64,000 bases of DNA from PXAP01 sp046483315 (GTDB taxonomy: Bacteria; Bacteroidota; Bacteroidia; Bacteroidales; PUMT01): NCBI GenBank assembly GCA_046483315.1, contig JAWODJ010000095.1, forward strand, positions 1 to 64,000, given 5' to 3'. Every line of letters begins with the position of its first letter. The stretch's first letter is position 1. Below the pieces are notes generated by a model, which was not told where the DNA came from, did no database searches, and saw nothing but the letters and a program-made list of their open reading frames with translations. The position numbers and the translations under genes are program-made. Shown in pieces: positions 34,651 through 44,336 of the stretch.

Positions 34651-35928
34651 TTATCTTGCGATAATAAGGAAATAATTCTTTTTCCCCTTCTGCACAAGCA
34701 GGTATTTGCCGTTTATTAACTTCTCCCTGCCAATACTCATGCCTGCATCGCTTACCTTCTCCTTGTTAACACTGAGTCCGCCCCCGCTCACCATACGCCG
34801 GTACTCGCCCTTACTGGCAAATACAGCGGTGGTGACGGTAAGCAGGTCGGCCAGGGCAACGGGGGAGTCGAGCATCCGCATATCAATGTCATACCTGGGA
34901 ACGCCCTCAAAGAGATCAAGGAAGGTGGCCTCATCAAGGCCGGACAGTGTTTCGGCGGTGCCCCTGCCGAAAAGAACCTGCGAAGCCTCAACAGCGGCCC
35001 TGCAGTCCTCCTCCGAATGCACCATCACGGTCACCTCCCGGGCGAGCAGCTTCTGCAGGTGCCTGTCGTGGGGCGACGAATCGTGCTTGCGGATGGCATC
35101 CCCGATCTGATCAACGCTAAGCAGGGTGAAGATCTTTATGTACTTCCTTGCATCCTCATCCGACACGTTAAGCCAGAACTGGTAAAACCTGTAGGGTGAC
35201 GTGCGGTCTTTGCCGAGCCATACATTGCCCTCTTCGGTCTTGCCGAACTTGCCGCCGTCTGATTTGGTGATAAGGGGACAGGTAAGGGCGTAGGCCTCAC
35301 CTCCCGTCTTGCGCCTTATCAGCTCGGTGCCTGTAACAATATTTCCCCACTGGTCCGATCCGCCCATCTGCAGCCTACAGTTCTTCTGGCGGTACAGGTG
35401 CAGAAAATCATAGCCCTGCACAAGCTGATAGCTGAACTCGGTAAATGACAGCCCTGTTTCAAGCCTCTTTTTGACCGAATCCTTGGCCATCATATAGCTT
35501 ACCGTAATGTGCTTGCCTACATCGCGTATAAACTCCAGGAAGGTGAACCCTTTCATCCAGTCGTAGTTGTTCACCATCTCGGCCCGGTTATCGCCATGGC
35601 TGAAATCCAGAAACCGCATGAGCTGCTTTTTGATTGCATCCTGGTTGTGCCGCAGTGTCTTTTCGTCGAGCAGGCTGCGCTCTTCGGCCTTGCCGCTGGG
35701 ATCGCCTATCATGCCGGTAGCCCCGCCTACAAGCACTATGGGTTTATGTCCGGCACGCTGCAGGTGCTTCAGCATCATTACCGAGACAAGGTGCCCGATA
35801 TGAAGGGAGTCGGCCGTAGGGTCAATGCCCACATAGGCTGCGGTCATCTCTTTCTTTAACTGTTCGGCCGTGCCGGGCGTCATATCATGAACCATCCCCC
35901 GCCACTTTAGTTCTTCAATAAAATCCAT
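34651..35928 (-). CDS. tyrS: Tyrosyl-tRNA synthetase
   Basis: This protein of about 425 residues charges tRNA-Tyr. It has the HIGH motif (DSLHIGHLV), the specificity block around YDFLHLYRQ and GGSDQWGNI, a KMSKS-type loop (KFGKTEEG) and a C-terminal S4-like domain (GGLSVNKEKVSDAG). An ATG at 35928 is the real start; the codon before it is TTG. A -7 box lies at 35972-35979. Confidence 0.96.
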   Translation of the reverse strand: MDFIEELKWRGMVHDMTPGTAEQLKKEMTAAYVGIDPTADSLHIGHLVSVMMLKHLQRAGHKPIVLVGGATGMIGDPSGKAEERSLLDEKTLRHNQDAIKKQLMRFLDFSHGDNRAEMVNNYDWMKGFTFLEFIRDVGKHITVSYMMAKDSVKKRLETGLSFTEFSYQLVQGYDFLHLYRQKNCRLQMGGSDQWGNIVTGTELIRRKTGGEAYALTCPLITKSDGGKFGKTEEGNVWLGKDRTSPYRFYQFWLNVSDEDARKYIKIFTLLSVDQIGDAIRKHDSSPHDRHLQKLLAREVTVMVHSEEDCRAAVEASQVLFGRGTAETLSGLDEATFLDLFEGVPRYDIDMRMLDSPVALADLLTVTTAVFASKGEYRRMVSGGGLSVNKEKVSDAGMSIGREKLINGKYLLVQKGKKNYFLIIAR

Positions 35929-35971
35929 CAATCAGAAAATTTGAAATTACTTTTTGTTAGCCGGAATGGGA

Positions 35972-35979
35972 CAAATATA
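35972..35979 (-). promoter_or_regulatory. -7 promoter box of tyrS
   Basis: On the minus strand this reads TATATTTG, an exact TAnnTTTG match about 44 bases before the tyrS ATG. Confidence 0.5.
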
Positions 35980-36071
35980 CATGAAAATTTTTTCTGCGTT
36001 AAATTACACACAGACCCATGAAAAAATGTAATATAATTATCTTTACCCGACTAACCAAAAAATCAGGATCA

Positions 36072-37325
36072 ATGGATAAAAAGAGAGTTGTTGTTCTGGG
36101 CGCGGGACTGGTGGGAGGTGCCATAGCGGCGGACCTGCACAGGGATTTTGAGGTCACCTCGGTGGACCGGAGCAGGGAGGCGCTCAAAAAACTAAGTTCA
36201 GCTTACGGCATCAAAACAGTGGCTGCCGATTTGTCCGATCCCCGCGAACTGATAGCTGCAGTGAACGACGCCGACCTGGTGGTGGGAGCCCTTCCGGGTT
36301 CCATGGGTTACAATATGATTGAGACCCTCGCTCCCGCAAAAAAGGATATTGTCGATATCTCATTTTTCCCCGAAGACCCGTTCACCCTCGACTCCCTGGC
36401 CAGGGAGAACGGGATAACGGTGGTAACGGACTGCGGGGTGGCGCCGGGCATGGGCAATATCATCCTCGGGCACCATAACAGCAAAATGAAGGTGGAGAGA
36501 TATGAGTGCTATGTCGGCGGACTTCCCGTTGAGAGGGAGTGGCCATGGGAATACAAGGCGGTGTTCTCTCCCATCGATGTTATTGAGGAGTACACACGCC
36601 CGGCCCGCTATGTGGAGAACGGCAATATGGTGGTGCGCGGGGCACTCTCTGATCCTGAGCTGCTCCATTTCGACGGCATCGGCAGCCTGGAGGCCTGGAA
36701 CAGTGACGGATTGCGTACGCTGATAAAGACCATGCCGGTTCCCAACATGATAGAAAAGACATTGCGCTACCCCGGCTGTATCGAATACCTGAAGGTGCTC
36801 AGGGAGGCGGGCTTTTTCTCTTACGAGGAAATAAACGTAAACGGTGTTCCGGTGCGGCCGATAGATGTTACCGCCGCCCTGCTGTTCCCAAACTGGAAGC
36901 TGAAACCGGGAGAGGAGGATTTTACCGTAATGCGGATCATAGTGGAAGGGAAAGAAGAAGAAGCCGAAGCCAGCGACCGGACATCCGCCGCAGGGAAGGC
37001 CGCTGTCACTGCCGATAACACCCCGCCGCAATCCGGACAGGCCGGGAGCACCGGAGGCACAGACCGGCCATATGCCTCGCAGGCCGGAAGGACCAGGTTT
37101 ATATACGACCTGTACGACCGTTATGACAGGGAGACGGGCACCATCTCCATGGCCCGCACAACCGGCTATACCTGCACCGCGGCGGTGCACCTTCTGGCCA
37201 ACGGGATGTTTCCCCGAAAGGGTATTTGTCCGCCCGAATACCTCGGCGAAGATGAGGGGAACTTCCGGTTTATCATTGACCACCTGGAAAACAGGGGGGT
37301 AAAATACAAAATGACAAGGGAGTAA
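36072..37325 (+). CDS. Saccharopine dehydrogenase family protein
   Basis: This protein of about 417 residues begins with a Rossmann motif (VVVLGAGLVGG) and continues with DLSDPRELI, LPGSMGYNM and DCGVAPGMGN, which are typical of the saccharopine dehydrogenase/lysine-epsilon family. A low-complexity insert of about 45 residues (rich in Glu, Ala, Ser, Gly, Thr; near residues 300-345) interrupts the C-terminal part and is unlike the rest. The substrate is uncertain. ATG 36072 starts exactly at the fold; the ATG at 36018 would add non-family residues. Confidence 0.82.
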   Translation: MDKKRVVVLGAGLVGGAIAADLHRDFEVTSVDRSREALKKLSSAYGIKTVAADLSDPRELIAAVNDADLVVGALPGSMGYNMIETLAPAKKDIVDISFFPEDPFTLDSLARENGITVVTDCGVAPGMGNIILGHHNSKMKVERYECYVGGLPVEREWPWEYKAVFSPIDVIEEYTRPARYVENGNMVVRGALSDPELLHFDGIGSLEAWNSDGLRTLIKTMPVPNMIEKTLRYPGCIEYLKVLREAGFFSYEEINVNGVPVRPIDVTAALLFPNWKLKPGEEDFTVMRIIVEGKEEEAEASDRTSAAGKAAVTADNTPPQSGQAGSTGGTDRPYASQAGRTRFIYDLYDRYDRETGTISMARTTGYTCTAAVHLLANGMFPRKGICPPEYLGEDEGNFRFIIDHLENRGVKYKMTRE

Positions 37326-37445
37326 CGGAACAATCCGGTACTTTGCCGGTATCCGCCGGGGTGAAAATGATGCCCGGTGTGCTTCATGGCCGCAGGATGC
37401 AGTTTCGGCCATGAATTTCCTTGAGGAGTTCCGGTATAAAAATCT

Positions 37446-37453
37446 TAAATTTG
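37446..37453 (+). promoter_or_regulatory. -7 promoter box for the cyclophilin gene
   Basis: TAAATTTG matches TAnnTTTG about 100 bases before the ATG at 37554. Confidence 0.35.
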
Positions 37454-37553
37454 CAGGAAGGTCATAAACCGGCAGAAAGACCATAAAACAGGCCGGAGGT
37501 TTATCATATTATCTGCCGCGAACTGCAGACCGGCACATCAAAACAGGATCGTC

Positions 37554-38192
37554 ATGCACCTTTTCACAATCACAACTCTTCTGCTTGCCCTTGCCACAGC
37601 ACTCAACACAGGCTCCGCCGCCGCACAGGATGCCATACCGGACAGTGAGCACGACTACCTTATCACCCTGGAAACGGACTACGGCAATATGATGATACTG
37701 CTTTTTGACGAAACCCCCATGCACAAGGAGAACTTCGTTGAGCTGGCAAAGGCGGGGGTGTACGACGGCAATATATTCCACAGGGTGATAGAGCATTTTA
37801 TGATCCAGTCGGGTGACCCCTCAACCAGCAATGCTGAACCGCAATACGACAGTGATATCATCCCTCCCCATGTGCCTGCCGAGATAAACCCTGAATTCTC
37901 TCACCGGCGGGGTACCGTTGGTGCCGCCAGGTACGGTGGCGAACGCAACCCGCTAAAAAATTCCAGTCCCACTCAGTTTTATATCGTCCGTCACGACAGG
38001 GCGGCTCCCCACCTTGACGGCGAATATACGGTGTTCGGCCAGGTGATGAGCGGGATGGAGGTGGTCGACATTATTGCAGAGAAGCCGACCGACGAAAGGG
38101 ACAGGCCGCTGGAGGATGTGAGGATAAACAGGGTGACTGTCGATAAGGTAAAAAGAACGGAAGTACTGAAGTTTTACAATTACAGCTACTGA
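37554..38192 (+). CDS. Peptidyl-prolyl cis-trans isomerase, cyclophilin type
   Basis: This 212-residue protein has a signal peptide (residues 1-23, GSAAAQD) and a cyclophilin domain (GNIFHRVIEHFMIQSGDPS, then GTVGAARYG and QFYIVRHD). It is probably periplasmic and helps fold exported proteins. Catalytic positions such as Arg and Phe in FHRVI and the Gln of FMIQ are present. It is followed by thyA after 23 bases. Confidence 0.9.
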   Translation: MHLFTITTLLLALATALNTGSAAAQDAIPDSEHDYLITLETDYGNMMILLFDETPMHKENFVELAKAGVYDGNIFHRVIEHFMIQSGDPSTSNAEPQYDSDIIPPHVPAEINPEFSHRRGTVGAARYGGERNPLKNSSPTQFYIVRHDRAAPHLDGEYTVFGQVMSGMEVVDIIAEKPTDERDRPLEDVRINRVTVDKVKRTEVLKFYNYSY

Positions 38193-38215
38193 TTGTATTA
38201 ATAAGATTCATACAA

Positions 38216-39010
38216 ATGCAACAATACCTTGAACTGCTAAGGCATGTGACTGAGAACGGCACCAGGAAGGCCGACCGCACCGGCACGGGCACAATAAGCG
38301 TGTTCGGATACCAGATGCGTTTTGACCTCGGTAAAGGTTTCCCGCTTCTCACAACCAAAAAGCTCCACCTGCCCTCCATAATCCATGAACTGCTATGGTT
38401 CCTGAAGGGCGACACCAATACGGCCTACCTCAACGAAAACAAAGTGCGTATATGGGATGCCTGGGCCGATGAGAAGGGGGAGCTCGGACATATATACGGA
38501 TACCAGTGGCGCTCATGGCCCGCGGCGGACGGCAAAAAAACTGACCAGATCAGGAAGGTGATGAGATCAATTATCGCAAACCCCGATTCACGCCGCCACA
38601 TAGTGAGCGCATGGAACGTGGGCGACCTTGACAAAATGGCACTGCCTCCGTGCCACATTCTCTTCCAGTTTTATGTGGCAGAGGGAAAGCTTTCGTGCCA
38701 GCTGTACCAGAGAAGCGCCGATATATTTTTGGGAGTGCCTTTCAACATTGCCTCCTACTCTCTTCTTACAATGATGATGGCGCAGGTTACGGGGTTGCAG
38801 CCCGGTGAATTCATACACACCCTGGGAGATGCCCACATATACCTTAACCATATTGACCAGGTAAAACTGCAGATGAGCAGGGAACCGCGGAAGCTGCCTC
38901 TGATGAGGCTGAACCCGGAGAGAAAGGGTATTGATGAATTTGTTTACGAAGACTTTCATCTGGAAGGCTACAACCCTCATTCGCACATAAAAGGTAAAAT
39001 TTCGGTCTGA
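38216..39010 (+). CDS. thyA: Thymidylate synthase
   Basis: This 264-residue enzyme makes dTMP from dUMP using methylene-tetrahydrofolate. The catalytic cysteine lies in LPPCHILFQFYV, followed by QLYQRSADIFLGVPFNIASY, and the N-terminal RTGTGTISVFG is invariant-like. The length is standard. It is directly followed by folA, which recycles the dihydrofolate product; the two form a classic pair. Confidence 0.97.
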   Translation: MQQYLELLRHVTENGTRKADRTGTGTISVFGYQMRFDLGKGFPLLTTKKLHLPSIIHELLWFLKGDTNTAYLNENKVRIWDAWADEKGELGHIYGYQWRSWPAADGKKTDQIRKVMRSIIANPDSRRHIVSAWNVGDLDKMALPPCHILFQFYVAEGKLSCQLYQRSADIFLGVPFNIASYSLLTMMMAQVTGLQPGEFIHTLGDAHIYLNHIDQVKLQMSREPRKLPLMRLNPERKGIDEFVYEDFHLEGYNPHSHIKGKISV

Positions 39011-39050
39011 CAGCCAGCCGGAGAGTATAAAACAGATAAATTTTTCTATT

Positions 39051-39533
39051 ATGGTGTCAATAATCGTGGCAATGGGACGCAACAGGGTGATAGGCAGAGA
39101 CAATTCACTTGTCTGGCATCTGCCGGCCGATCTGAAGCATTTCAGGGATACCACCATGGGCAAACCGGTCATCATGGGGAGGAAGACGTACGAGTCGATG
39201 GGCGCCCCCCTGCCGGGCCGCACCAATATTGTTGTTTCCAGGAAAGAAAACTACAGGGTCCCGGACTGCCTGGTGGCCGGCTCGCTGGAAGAAGCCCTGG
39301 AGCTGGCGGGGGACGTACAGGAAGTGTTCATTGCCGGGGGAGGGGAGATATACCGGCAGGCTATACCCCTGGCCGACAGGATGTATATTACCGTAATAGA
39401 CCATGACTTTGCCGGTGACACCCGCTTCCCGGAATTCCCCGAAAGGGAATGGAAAATAACAGACCGCAGAAGACATGAGGCCGACCACCGCAACAAGCAT
39501 GCAATGGAGTTTTTGACATATGAAAAAAACTGA
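39051..39533 (+). CDS. folA: Dihydrofolate reductase
   Basis: This 160-residue enzyme reduces dihydrofolate with NADPH. It begins VSIIVAMGRNRVIGRDNSLVWHLP, with the Met20-loop region and the Asp27-equivalent area (LPADLKHFRDTT), then GRKTYESMG and FIAGGGEIYRQ. It follows thyA by 40 bases in the same operon. Confidence 0.96.
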   Translation: MVSIIVAMGRNRVIGRDNSLVWHLPADLKHFRDTTMGKPVIMGRKTYESMGAPLPGRTNIVVSRKENYRVPDCLVAGSLEEALELAGDVQEVFIAGGGEIYRQAIPLADRMYITVIDHDFAGDTRFPEFPEREWKITDRRRHEADHRNKHAMEFLTYEKN

Positions 39534-39607
39534 CCCCAAAACAAACTTTTTCACCGCCGGTTTCGTTAAACCTGTAATAAACAGCATCCTTAATTAAATT
39601 ACCTGAT

Positions 39608-40456
39608 ATGCAAAAAACAATATTTTTCAAGGCCTTTTTGGCCCTGCTTATGCTCTCACTGATTGTAACATGCGACAAAGAGCAGGAAGAGAATATATCG
39701 GACTCCGATATTACCACAATAACCGATGAAGCTGTTGCTTCCTATATTTTCAATGATGTCTTCAAACAGGCAAGCATCGGAATCTTTATGGCCGAGCAGG
39801 CTATCAGGACACCCGGCAAATCAGTGTCTGCAATAGAGGATGAGAGCTGTCCGGACATTACGATAACCCCCTTTAACCTGACCGAATGGCCTAAGACTGT
39901 GGTGCTGGACTGGGGCGAAGGATGCACTGACGGTGACATAACAAGGGCAGGAAAGATTGTAATTACCATCTCGGAAAAATTCTGGGAGGCAGGCTCGGAA
40001 TGGTCGGTTGAGCCTGAAGATTTCTTTTTCCAGGGACACCTGATAGAAGGTTCCAAAACGGTGATCTTCAACGGCCGCAATGATGAAGATAATCTCAACT
40101 GGGAAATAATGGTTAACGATGCCGTTATCACCACCCCCGGCCAGGTTGAAATAAGCTGGTCTTCACACCGCTTTAGGGAGTGGATTAACGGAGAACAGAC
40201 ACCTTTCAACCGGTCAGACGATGAGTTCATGATAACGGGCGGCAGCAGCGGAGTAAACTCAGTTGGTGAATATTACACCATAACCATTGTTGAACCGCTG
40301 AACATTCTTCTCTCATGCCCCTGGGTTCGCAGCGGAAATCTGATAATTGAAAATGACAACAGGCCCGATGTGACGGTGGACTTTGGCGACGGTGAATGTA
40401 ACTCTACCATTACAATGACCGTCAACGGCTTTACAAAGGAGATAGACCTGGAATAG
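39608..40456 (+). CDS. Hypothetical lipoprotein
   Basis: This 282-residue protein has a lipobox near residue 22 (LSLIVTCDKEQ), so it is probably an outer-membrane lipoprotein. The rest is beta-rich with several tryptophans and cysteines (CPDITITPF, DWGEGCTDG, DFGDGECNSTITMTVNG). I do not recognise the family. The repeated pattern of GEGCTDGDITRAGKI near residue 105 and GDGECNSTITM near residue 260 suggests two related beta domains found in Bacteroidota. It lies 74 bases after folA and converges with the KamA gene. Confidence 0.6.
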   Translation: MQKTIFFKAFLALLMLSLIVTCDKEQEENISDSDITTITDEAVASYIFNDVFKQASIGIFMAEQAIRTPGKSVSAIEDESCPDITITPFNLTEWPKTVVLDWGEGCTDGDITRAGKIVITISEKFWEAGSEWSVEPEDFFFQGHLIEGSKTVIFNGRNDEDNLNWEIMVNDAVITTPGQVEISWSSHRFREWINGEQTPFNRSDDEFMITGGSSGVNSVGEYYTITIVEPLNILLSCPWVRSGNLIIENDNRPDVTVDFGDGECNSTITMTVNGFTKEIDLE

Positions 40457-40461
40457 TCCGT

Positions 40462-40479
40462 CCTGCCGGCCCCGGCAGG
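40462..40479. terminator. Possible bidirectional hairpin between convergent genes
   Basis: CCTGCC (40462-40467) and GGCAGG (40474-40479) can pair around a 6-base loop between the lipoprotein stop and the KamA stop. There is no proper T-run, so it would be a weak terminator. Confidence 0.35.
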
Positions 40480-42492
40480 TTAATAATAGTACCATATGGT
40501 GCGGTAATCACTCACATTCTCACCCCTGGCGGCCAGCTCCTCCAGGTAATAGTATATGGGCACATCAACATAGTTGTAAGGCGGCACGGGAGCTATATTC
40601 TTCTCCCACGGATGAAACTCATATACCCTCGATCCGTCGGGCATGATCATCACCACGCGGTGGTCCTGCCAGGCCCGCAGGTGGTTCTTGCCCAGCCTGG
40701 GCACGTTGAACACCGGCTCGTCTGTACGGTCGAGTCCGGGAAGCAGCCGGGCCTCCTCCTTCCTCTCCTGCAGTATACGCGCTATGGGAACCATATAGCG
40801 TCTGGTCTCCTCCTTGCCTTTCATATTAAAGGTATAATAGGGATCTATGCCTATCGATTTCAAATCGAGCCTCAGCTTGACCGACTCGAAGCGCCTGGAA
40901 TTCTCAAGGGTGAACACCTCCTGGTTATAAACACTCAGTCCCGCTTTCCTGATCCTCGCCACTGCGGCGGCGGCTTCGGGCGTTATCTCGTAGGGATGCT
41001 CAAAATGTGTTACCACTGAGATCTGCCTTTTGCCCGGCACATTGAAACGTTCCAGGATGGAGACAAGCTTTCTGGTCCATCTCATGGGCAGCACCACAGG
41101 GGTGCGGGTGCCGAAGCGTACCCTGTAGACATGCTCCTTCCGGGCCAGAACCTCCAGGATCTTCTCAATAACCTCGTCGTCCATGATCATGGGATCACCC
41201 CCGGTAATGAGCACATCGCCCACACCCTTGTGCTCATCAAGCCATTCCAGTGCCTGATCCAGCACCTTGTCGGAAGCCTGGGCATCGGGGTCCATGCACT
41301 CATCTATCTCCCAGTTGCGCTGACAGTAAACGCAGATCTGCGAGCAGGTGTTGTAAGGTTTCAGTATGCATATACCGGGATAACGCCGGGTTATAAGTTC
41401 TGTGGGAGAGGTGTCGTGCTCGCCCATGAAATCAAATCGCATACCTCTTACATCACGGTTCTCAACCATCATATCGACATAATCGGGCGGGGGTATGACC
41501 TGGGCGCGGACAGCGTGGTCGTAGCCGATGGACAGCTTTTTGTCCATCAGCGAGAGATAATAGGGGGTTATCCCAAAGGGAATTTTGTTTGCTGCGGCCT
41601 TTGCCACTGCCTCCTTCTGCTGGGTGGACAGTTCTATCAGCTCAAGGAGCGGCTTTTCGTTTTTTACAACATTTTTCAGGTGCCACCGGTAGTCATACCA
41701 GTTATCGTCGTTGCCCCTGAAATACCTCAGCACATTCTTTTTATTTTCTTCCCTCCAGCCTATGACATCGCTGTCAAGGCCACCGGGATACTTCCTGAAA
41801 TATTTGCTCATGTTGGCCCCTGCCTCATCCAGTATCCGGGTACGGGCATCGGATGCTTCCCTGCCCTCCTTCATCAAAAAATCGGGAATGCCCTTTTTTG
41901 CCCCTTCCGACTCATAATAGATATTGGCCTTGCCGGCCACACCGCGGAAAAGGTTGATGAACTCCATCAAAAAGGCTATTGACACATTCCTGTCCGCCTC
42001 TTCCCTGCCCTGTGCAAGCTCCCAGAGCATTTTAAGGGCCGATGTGCCCGTACGCTTCTCGTTTATGGGTCCGAGAATGCTGCGGAAAACCCTTATGCAC
42101 TCGCGTACAGTTGATTTTTCAAGTATATGGAGATCATTGTCAACCTCGAAGATCTTCCTTTCAGCCCTGTCCAGGTATGTGTACATGGCATCCCTGGCTG
42201 ATGCGATATCGGCGGCGGAACTGAGGATGTCATGAATGTCGGGGTTAGAGCCCCACAGCATGTTGATATAGCTGTTGTAATCGTAATCAAACCGGGTTTT
42301 GAGCATCTCTACCGAATCGGCAAAAACATCATCCACAATCCTGGTGCCAAGGTAACTGACGGCATCCTGAGAAGCGGTGCCACTCTTTTTTTGGCCGGAA
42401 GGCCGGGTTTTACCGGCAGGCTGTTTTTTTGCTTTTGCTCCGGCAGTTTTTTTGCCCGCCTGCGGTTTGTTCGCTGATCTATTCTTTTCCAT
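40480..42492 (-). CDS. KamA-family radical SAM protein (lysine 2,3-aminomutase-like)
   Basis: This 670-residue protein has the radical SAM cysteines in CSQICVYC (C-x3-C-x2-C) and PLP-enzyme features of the KamA family (LITGGDPMIMDD, RFGTRTPVVLPMR). It is much longer than the usual 420-residue lysine 2,3-aminomutase. It has a basic, Lys/Ala/Gly-rich tail of about 40 residues at the start and a helical region of some 250 residues before the core. Such long forms occur in Bacteroidota, and their substrate may not be lysine. It is a single gene. Confidence 0.8.
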   Translation of the reverse strand: MEKNRSANKPQAGKKTAGAKAKKQPAGKTRPSGQKKSGTASQDAVSYLGTRIVDDVFADSVEMLKTRFDYDYNSYINMLWGSNPDIHDILSSAADIASARDAMYTYLDRAERKIFEVDNDLHILEKSTVRECIRVFRSILGPINEKRTGTSALKMLWELAQGREEADRNVSIAFLMEFINLFRGVAGKANIYYESEGAKKGIPDFLMKEGREASDARTRILDEAGANMSKYFRKYPGGLDSDVIGWREENKKNVLRYFRGNDDNWYDYRWHLKNVVKNEKPLLELIELSTQQKEAVAKAAANKIPFGITPYYLSLMDKKLSIGYDHAVRAQVIPPPDYVDMMVENRDVRGMRFDFMGEHDTSPTELITRRYPGICILKPYNTCSQICVYCQRNWEIDECMDPDAQASDKVLDQALEWLDEHKGVGDVLITGGDPMIMDDEVIEKILEVLARKEHVYRVRFGTRTPVVLPMRWTRKLVSILERFNVPGKRQISVVTHFEHPYEITPEAAAAVARIRKAGLSVYNQEVFTLENSRRFESVKLRLDLKSIGIDPYYTFNMKGKEETRRYMVPIARILQERKEEARLLPGLDRTDEPVFNVPRLGKNHLRAWQDHRVVMIMPDGSRVYEFHPWEKNIAPVPPYNYVDVPIYYYLEELAARGENVSDYRTIWYYY

Positions 42493-42587
42493 GGTATTAA
42501 GAATTTATTTTATTGCCATTCATTATTTCTGCATCCGTCAAATAATTTAACCGGCACCGCAGAGCATCAGCTAACCCTCACATGCTC

Positions 42588-44021
42588 TCACATGCGCCTT
42601 GACAGAAAACGGCCCAGTGACCTTACCCTTACAGGCTCCCTTACGAACCTCCTGTCTTCGTCCACCAGTATCATCGTGGGAGTACCCACCAGGTTATAGG
42701 CAGAGGCAACGGGGCAGTCCCAGCCCTGCACCGAGCTGTAGTTTATCCAGTCATAACCCCCCCGCTCAATATAATCAAGCCACATCTTCTCATCCTCTTC
42801 TATCCCGATGGCCACCACCTCCAGGAAACCCTCCCGGCTGTCGCGAAAGTCAGTATACATCTCATACAGGTCATCCATAATATCTTTACAATGGGGGCAC
42901 CAGCTGCCCCAGAAAAGTATCAGGGTATAATCTGCCTCTATATCTTCAAGATCAATCATCCTGCCGTCAAGCGATTCGAAGCTGAACCCCGGCACCCTGT
43001 CACCCTCTTCGATATTACCGGCCGGGGAAAGCATATCCTGATCCAGCAGCACACCCTCTTCAAAACATACATTGCCAAGCAGGTAACGACCGGTCAGGTA
43101 TTCCGACACCTGGTCCATCCCCATGCTGTCAAATCCATTGATAAGATATTCCAAAACGAAATAAAATACAGCCTCGTTGGCCATGGCATGACGCATAACA
43201 ATATCTGCGGCATCTATCATCTCCTCCTGCTGTTCATCATCATCGGGCTCTCCCGTATAAAGTGAAAGATACCTTATTACCTTACGGGGAATAAGATCTG
43301 TGTGCAGAAGCACTGAATCGGCAAACTGGCCTTCGGTGAAAAAGTTTTTTTTCAATTCGTCCATGCTCACCCCGTTCAGCGGGTTTTCCGTTACGGGCAT
43401 CTTGTAAAAGCGTGCAATACTTGCCGTAACAGTACCCCTGTTATTTTTAACAATTTTATCAAGGAAGCCGGAACGGCGGTTCTGCACTCTCAGGTACTGC
43501 CGCTCCAGACGCCGGTAAAAGCTGTTGCCGCGGGGATAGCTCACCAGTGCCGAACTGAGAGCGTCTATTTTCCTGTCGTATTCTTTAATCTCCTGCAAAA
43601 GGCGGTAATAAAGAGTATTTTCCTTTGAAAGGTGTATCTCCATGCTGTCAACAGGTGATGAATAGCAGGTGCTGAACAGCACCGCGGTGCCATCCCACAC
43701 CAAATCGAAGGTCTGGCGGTGACCTTCATGATATCCGGGTAAAGTGCTTTTTCCCATCGCCAGCCGGTATAAACCTCGCGGCCTCTCATCCGGGAATTTA
43801 AACTGAAAAGTGCCGTCAGAAGCTGCCATGGCCGAATCGATCAGGTTGACCTGATCGCCGTAAAGCTGGTACAGCAGGATCTTCCTGCCGGGAAGACCGT
43901 TTACCCTACCGTAGATGCCGTCTGCCTCACCGGAGCCTTCGTAAACAAATATATTGGAAGCATCATTGCTGGCACAGGCAAAAAAAAGCGTCAGTACAAC
44001 AGGTAAAAAAGACATTCTCAT
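42588..44021 (-). CDS. TlpA-like thioredoxin lipoprotein with DUF4369-type front
   Basis: This 477-residue protein has a lipobox (LTLFFACASN). An N-terminal DUF4369-like beta domain (GRVNGLPGRKILLYQLYGD) and a long helical middle follow, then a C-terminal thioredoxin domain with the redox site FWGSWCPHCKDI (WCPHC). It probably works in the periplasm on disulfide exchange or redox control. Bacteroidota often carry several such proteins, and the target is not known. It is divergent from the DUF2723 gene. Confidence 0.85.
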   Translation of the reverse strand: MRMSFLPVVLTLFFACASNDASNIFVYEGSGEADGIYGRVNGLPGRKILLYQLYGDQVNLIDSAMAASDGTFQFKFPDERPRGLYRLAMGKSTLPGYHEGHRQTFDLVWDGTAVLFSTCYSSPVDSMEIHLSKENTLYYRLLQEIKEYDRKIDALSSALVSYPRGNSFYRRLERQYLRVQNRRSGFLDKIVKNNRGTVTASIARFYKMPVTENPLNGVSMDELKKNFFTEGQFADSVLLHTDLIPRKVIRYLSLYTGEPDDDEQQEEMIDAADIVMRHAMANEAVFYFVLEYLINGFDSMGMDQVSEYLTGRYLLGNVCFEEGVLLDQDMLSPAGNIEEGDRVPGFSFESLDGRMIDLEDIEADYTLILFWGSWCPHCKDIMDDLYEMYTDFRDSREGFLEVVAIGIEEDEKMWLDYIERGGYDWINYSSVQGWDCPVASAYNLVGTPTMILVDEDRRFVREPVRVRSLGRFLSRRM

Positions 44022-44336
44022 AGTAAACCCGGCTTTGTTCTGTTATGGCTAAAATACAACAATTGTAAGGAATAGTAAAACCTGCACAATCAAAAAAGCA
44101 GAGGCACAGGCAATCCATCCGTTCAACAGGTGCCAAAACCTTAATAAAACCGTTAAACGGTGCCTGTAATTGCCAAATTTATACAATTGATAGCTGTTTT
44201 TTATTGCAAATGTTATAATTTCGCTTTTTGTATTTACAGGATACACCTTACCCTTAACTGCCGGAACTCCTTTTAGCAGCAGCAAGGGCAGGGTATGGAT
44301 TTAAAAAATTCTTACCATAAACTGAAGCCGAATATT
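44022..44336. other. Divergent intergenic region with a palindrome
   Basis: This stretch of about 315 bases separates two divergent genes and holds no supportable gene. ACCGTTAAACGGT at 44149-44161 is a perfect 6+1+6 palindrome and could be an operator. AT-rich segments on both sides could hold promoters, but no exact TAnnTTTG box stands out. Confidence 0.45.

Noticed and set aside
40480..42492. EpmB-type lysyl modification partner of elongation factor P
   Set aside because: The protein is far longer than EpmB, no EpmA is seen, and it lies 10 kb from efp.
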